Positions 62,701-64,000 of a stretch of 64,000 bases of DNA are shown here, one piece after another. A program made the translations under genes and the position numbers. How positions within the stretch are numbered: position 1 is the stretch's first letter; each line of letters opens with the position of its first letter. Source of the stretch: Bedellia somnulentella. Lineage: Eukaryota; Arthropoda; Insecta; Lepidoptera; Bedelliidae. The stretch is from NCBI GenBank assembly GCA_963576735.1, contig OY755177.1, forward strand, positions 2,294,001-2,358,000, in the 5' to 3' direction. The notes beneath the pieces are model-generated. The model saw nothing but the letters and a program-made list of their open reading frames with translations, was not told the DNA's origin and searched no databases.

Positions 62701-63509
62701 GGGGCGGTGTCAAATTTTTATTACGCTTTATTTCATATTAGTCTTACTATTGATAAACAAATTTGTCATTTAAATTGATGAAACCCCTTCATCTTTCCAA
62801 AATGAACATTAACAAAGTGTCTGATGTGAATTCCATCGATGATAAAAATAATCGCTGCAATATTTTGAGCCATATATGAGTTAAGGTTTTTTGATGTTCC
62901 TATGATAACTCTTGCGGATTCCTTAGTTTCAAGGAATCGTCGTCGTTTCATTTAGCTTCTAAATTTACATGTTAATATTCGTTTGCAATATAAGTAGATG
63001 TAAAAAAAAAAGTATACGATAAAAAAATAGTACATTATCCCTCGGGAGTTCCTTATTTTCGGGGATCCATTACCGTACCATTAAGCTTCTAAATTTTGAT
63101 TTTTATATTAGTTTACAATATTTTACGTTGTTTTAAACGATGCACATGGGAACATATTTTTTCCGGGATAAAAAGTACCCTATTATTTAATTTAGACTTC
63201 TAACTACACGTCTGAAAAATTTTAAAGCAATCGGTTCAGTATTTACGGCGTGAAAGCGGAACAAACAAACAAACAAACTCACTTTCCCATTTATAATATT
63301 AGTATGGATTTGCTATTAAACGGAAATACTGAACCGTTCATGAAAGCGCATTTAAAATCACCAAACTACACTGTTTAGGGAGTGCTATAAATTTAATAAA
63401 TTGAAAACATCGCGCTGAATTTCACAATGCTTGAGCAGTGACTAAAGAAAGAAACCTCAGATATTTAAGAAAACAACGCTACCCGTGCGAAGCTGGGACG
63501 ATCCACTAG

Positions 63510-64000
63510 TAAATAAATAAATTTTCAAGAGATTTGGTACAGGAGCCAAATTTTCTTTGGCAATAATATATGGCATATAACTTTAAAGCTAAATTGATGG
63601 ACTCTATAAGAAAGAAGTGTAATTGAAATAAGTAAAAGTTATCTGGTCTCATACATCTATAATGCGTAAACGAACGTTTCAGCTTTTCTTACTTTCAGCA
63701 ATTCGAAATTTCCAGTTATCCTTCTATGTATTCCGTTCTTTTATCGTGCTGGCTTTTCGCAGTTATTCCATTAAGATCAGATTTTTATTTCATAGAATGA
63801 TTAAAACTCCATTTTATTTACACATTTTTAACCTAGTATTTTTTTTAATGCTTGTCATAATCTTAATATCTTCGACTATCAGATTGTAAAATGTTTTTTT
63901 TGTTAGGAAACTGTTACTATTTTACTGAGTGTAAAACTTAAAACCAACTGGATTAACGGCAATAGAAATCAATGATCTTTTTTATCACAACCACTTGATT
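63510..64000. other. Unassigned end of window
   Basis: AT-rich. A 75-codon plus frame (63662-63889) is rich in Phe/Leu/Ile but has no start context, domain or splice support. Confidence 0.3.

Larger units (their letters stand above)
61879..63308 (-). mobile_element. Helitron 5, nested in Helitron 4
   Basis: Minus orientation. It starts TCCATACTAATATTATAAAT and ends CCACGCGGACGAAGTCGCGG...CTAG, between A (61878) and T (63309). It contains a diverged SINE A (62020-62180) and a tRNA-like SINE head (about 62602-62700). No helicase sequence was recognised. Confidence 0.82.
61065..63509 (+). mobile_element. Helitron 4 (outer), split by another Helitron
   Basis: Starts A|TCTATACTTATAATAAATCT and ends CCGTGCGAAGCTGGGAC...CTAG|T. 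Without the nested Helitron it is 1,015 bp. The 5' block with AAAACTACTCGACGGATTTT is a known lepidopteran Helitron-type sequence. Joining the two halves as one element is inferred from orientation and composition. Confidence 0.68.

Overview
The window is eukaryotic nuclear DNA, almost certainly from a moth or butterfly. The base composition is AT-rich, host genes have GT-AG introns, and the repeats are of types common in Lepidoptera: Helitrons with TC...CTAG ends inserted between A and T, RTE-type LINE 3' ends, and several tRNA-derived SINEs. No bacterial-style operon, rRNA gene, functional tRNA gene or CRISPR array is visible. Three host genes can be supported. Most of the remaining sequence is transposon, often nested several layers deep. 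Layout: 1-1.3 kb holds LINE and SINE debris. 1.37-7.5 kb is a Ty3/Gypsy-type LTR retrotransposon on the minus strand with identical 371-bp LTRs, an intact gag, a pol frame reached by a probable -1 frameshift, and an in-frame gap between RT and RNase H. Its right LTR is split by a 1,472-bp Helitron. 7.5-9.6 kb is a stack of a foldback element, a second Helitron, a TIR element and a SINE. 11.25-12.2 kb is a one-exon secreted aerolysin/ETX-MTX2-like pore-forming protein gene. 15.8-18.9 kb is a complete heat shock cognate 70 gene with promoter, 5' UTR exon, two coding exons and poly(A) signal. 18.9-27.4 kb is intergenic, with SINEs and Helitron remnants. 27.7-43.7 kb (minus strand) is a seven-coding-exon gene that I assembled from splice sites and matching phases. 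It encodes a 371-aa type I membrane protein with a signal peptide, an acidic segment, two six-cysteine EB-like modules each on its own exon, one membrane helix and a Ser/Arg-rich cytoplasmic tail. 44-52.3 kb is a run of inverted-repeat DNA transposons, including a 1,075-bp near-perfect palindrome and a 3.1-kb element carrying transposase fragments. 52-64 kb holds SINEs, LINE tails, a CpG-rich patch near 60 kb and a Helitron nested inside another Helitron. How the parts relate: the host genes show no functional link to one another. The repeats form a mobilisation network. An RTE LINE and two unrelated SINE families (here called A and B) all end in the same short GGCGTGA plus TATG-type tail, which suggests that one reverse transcriptase copies all three. 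Four SINE A copies and one SINE B copy have visible target-site duplications. Insertions lie within about 20-30 bp of splice sites of the membrane-protein gene.
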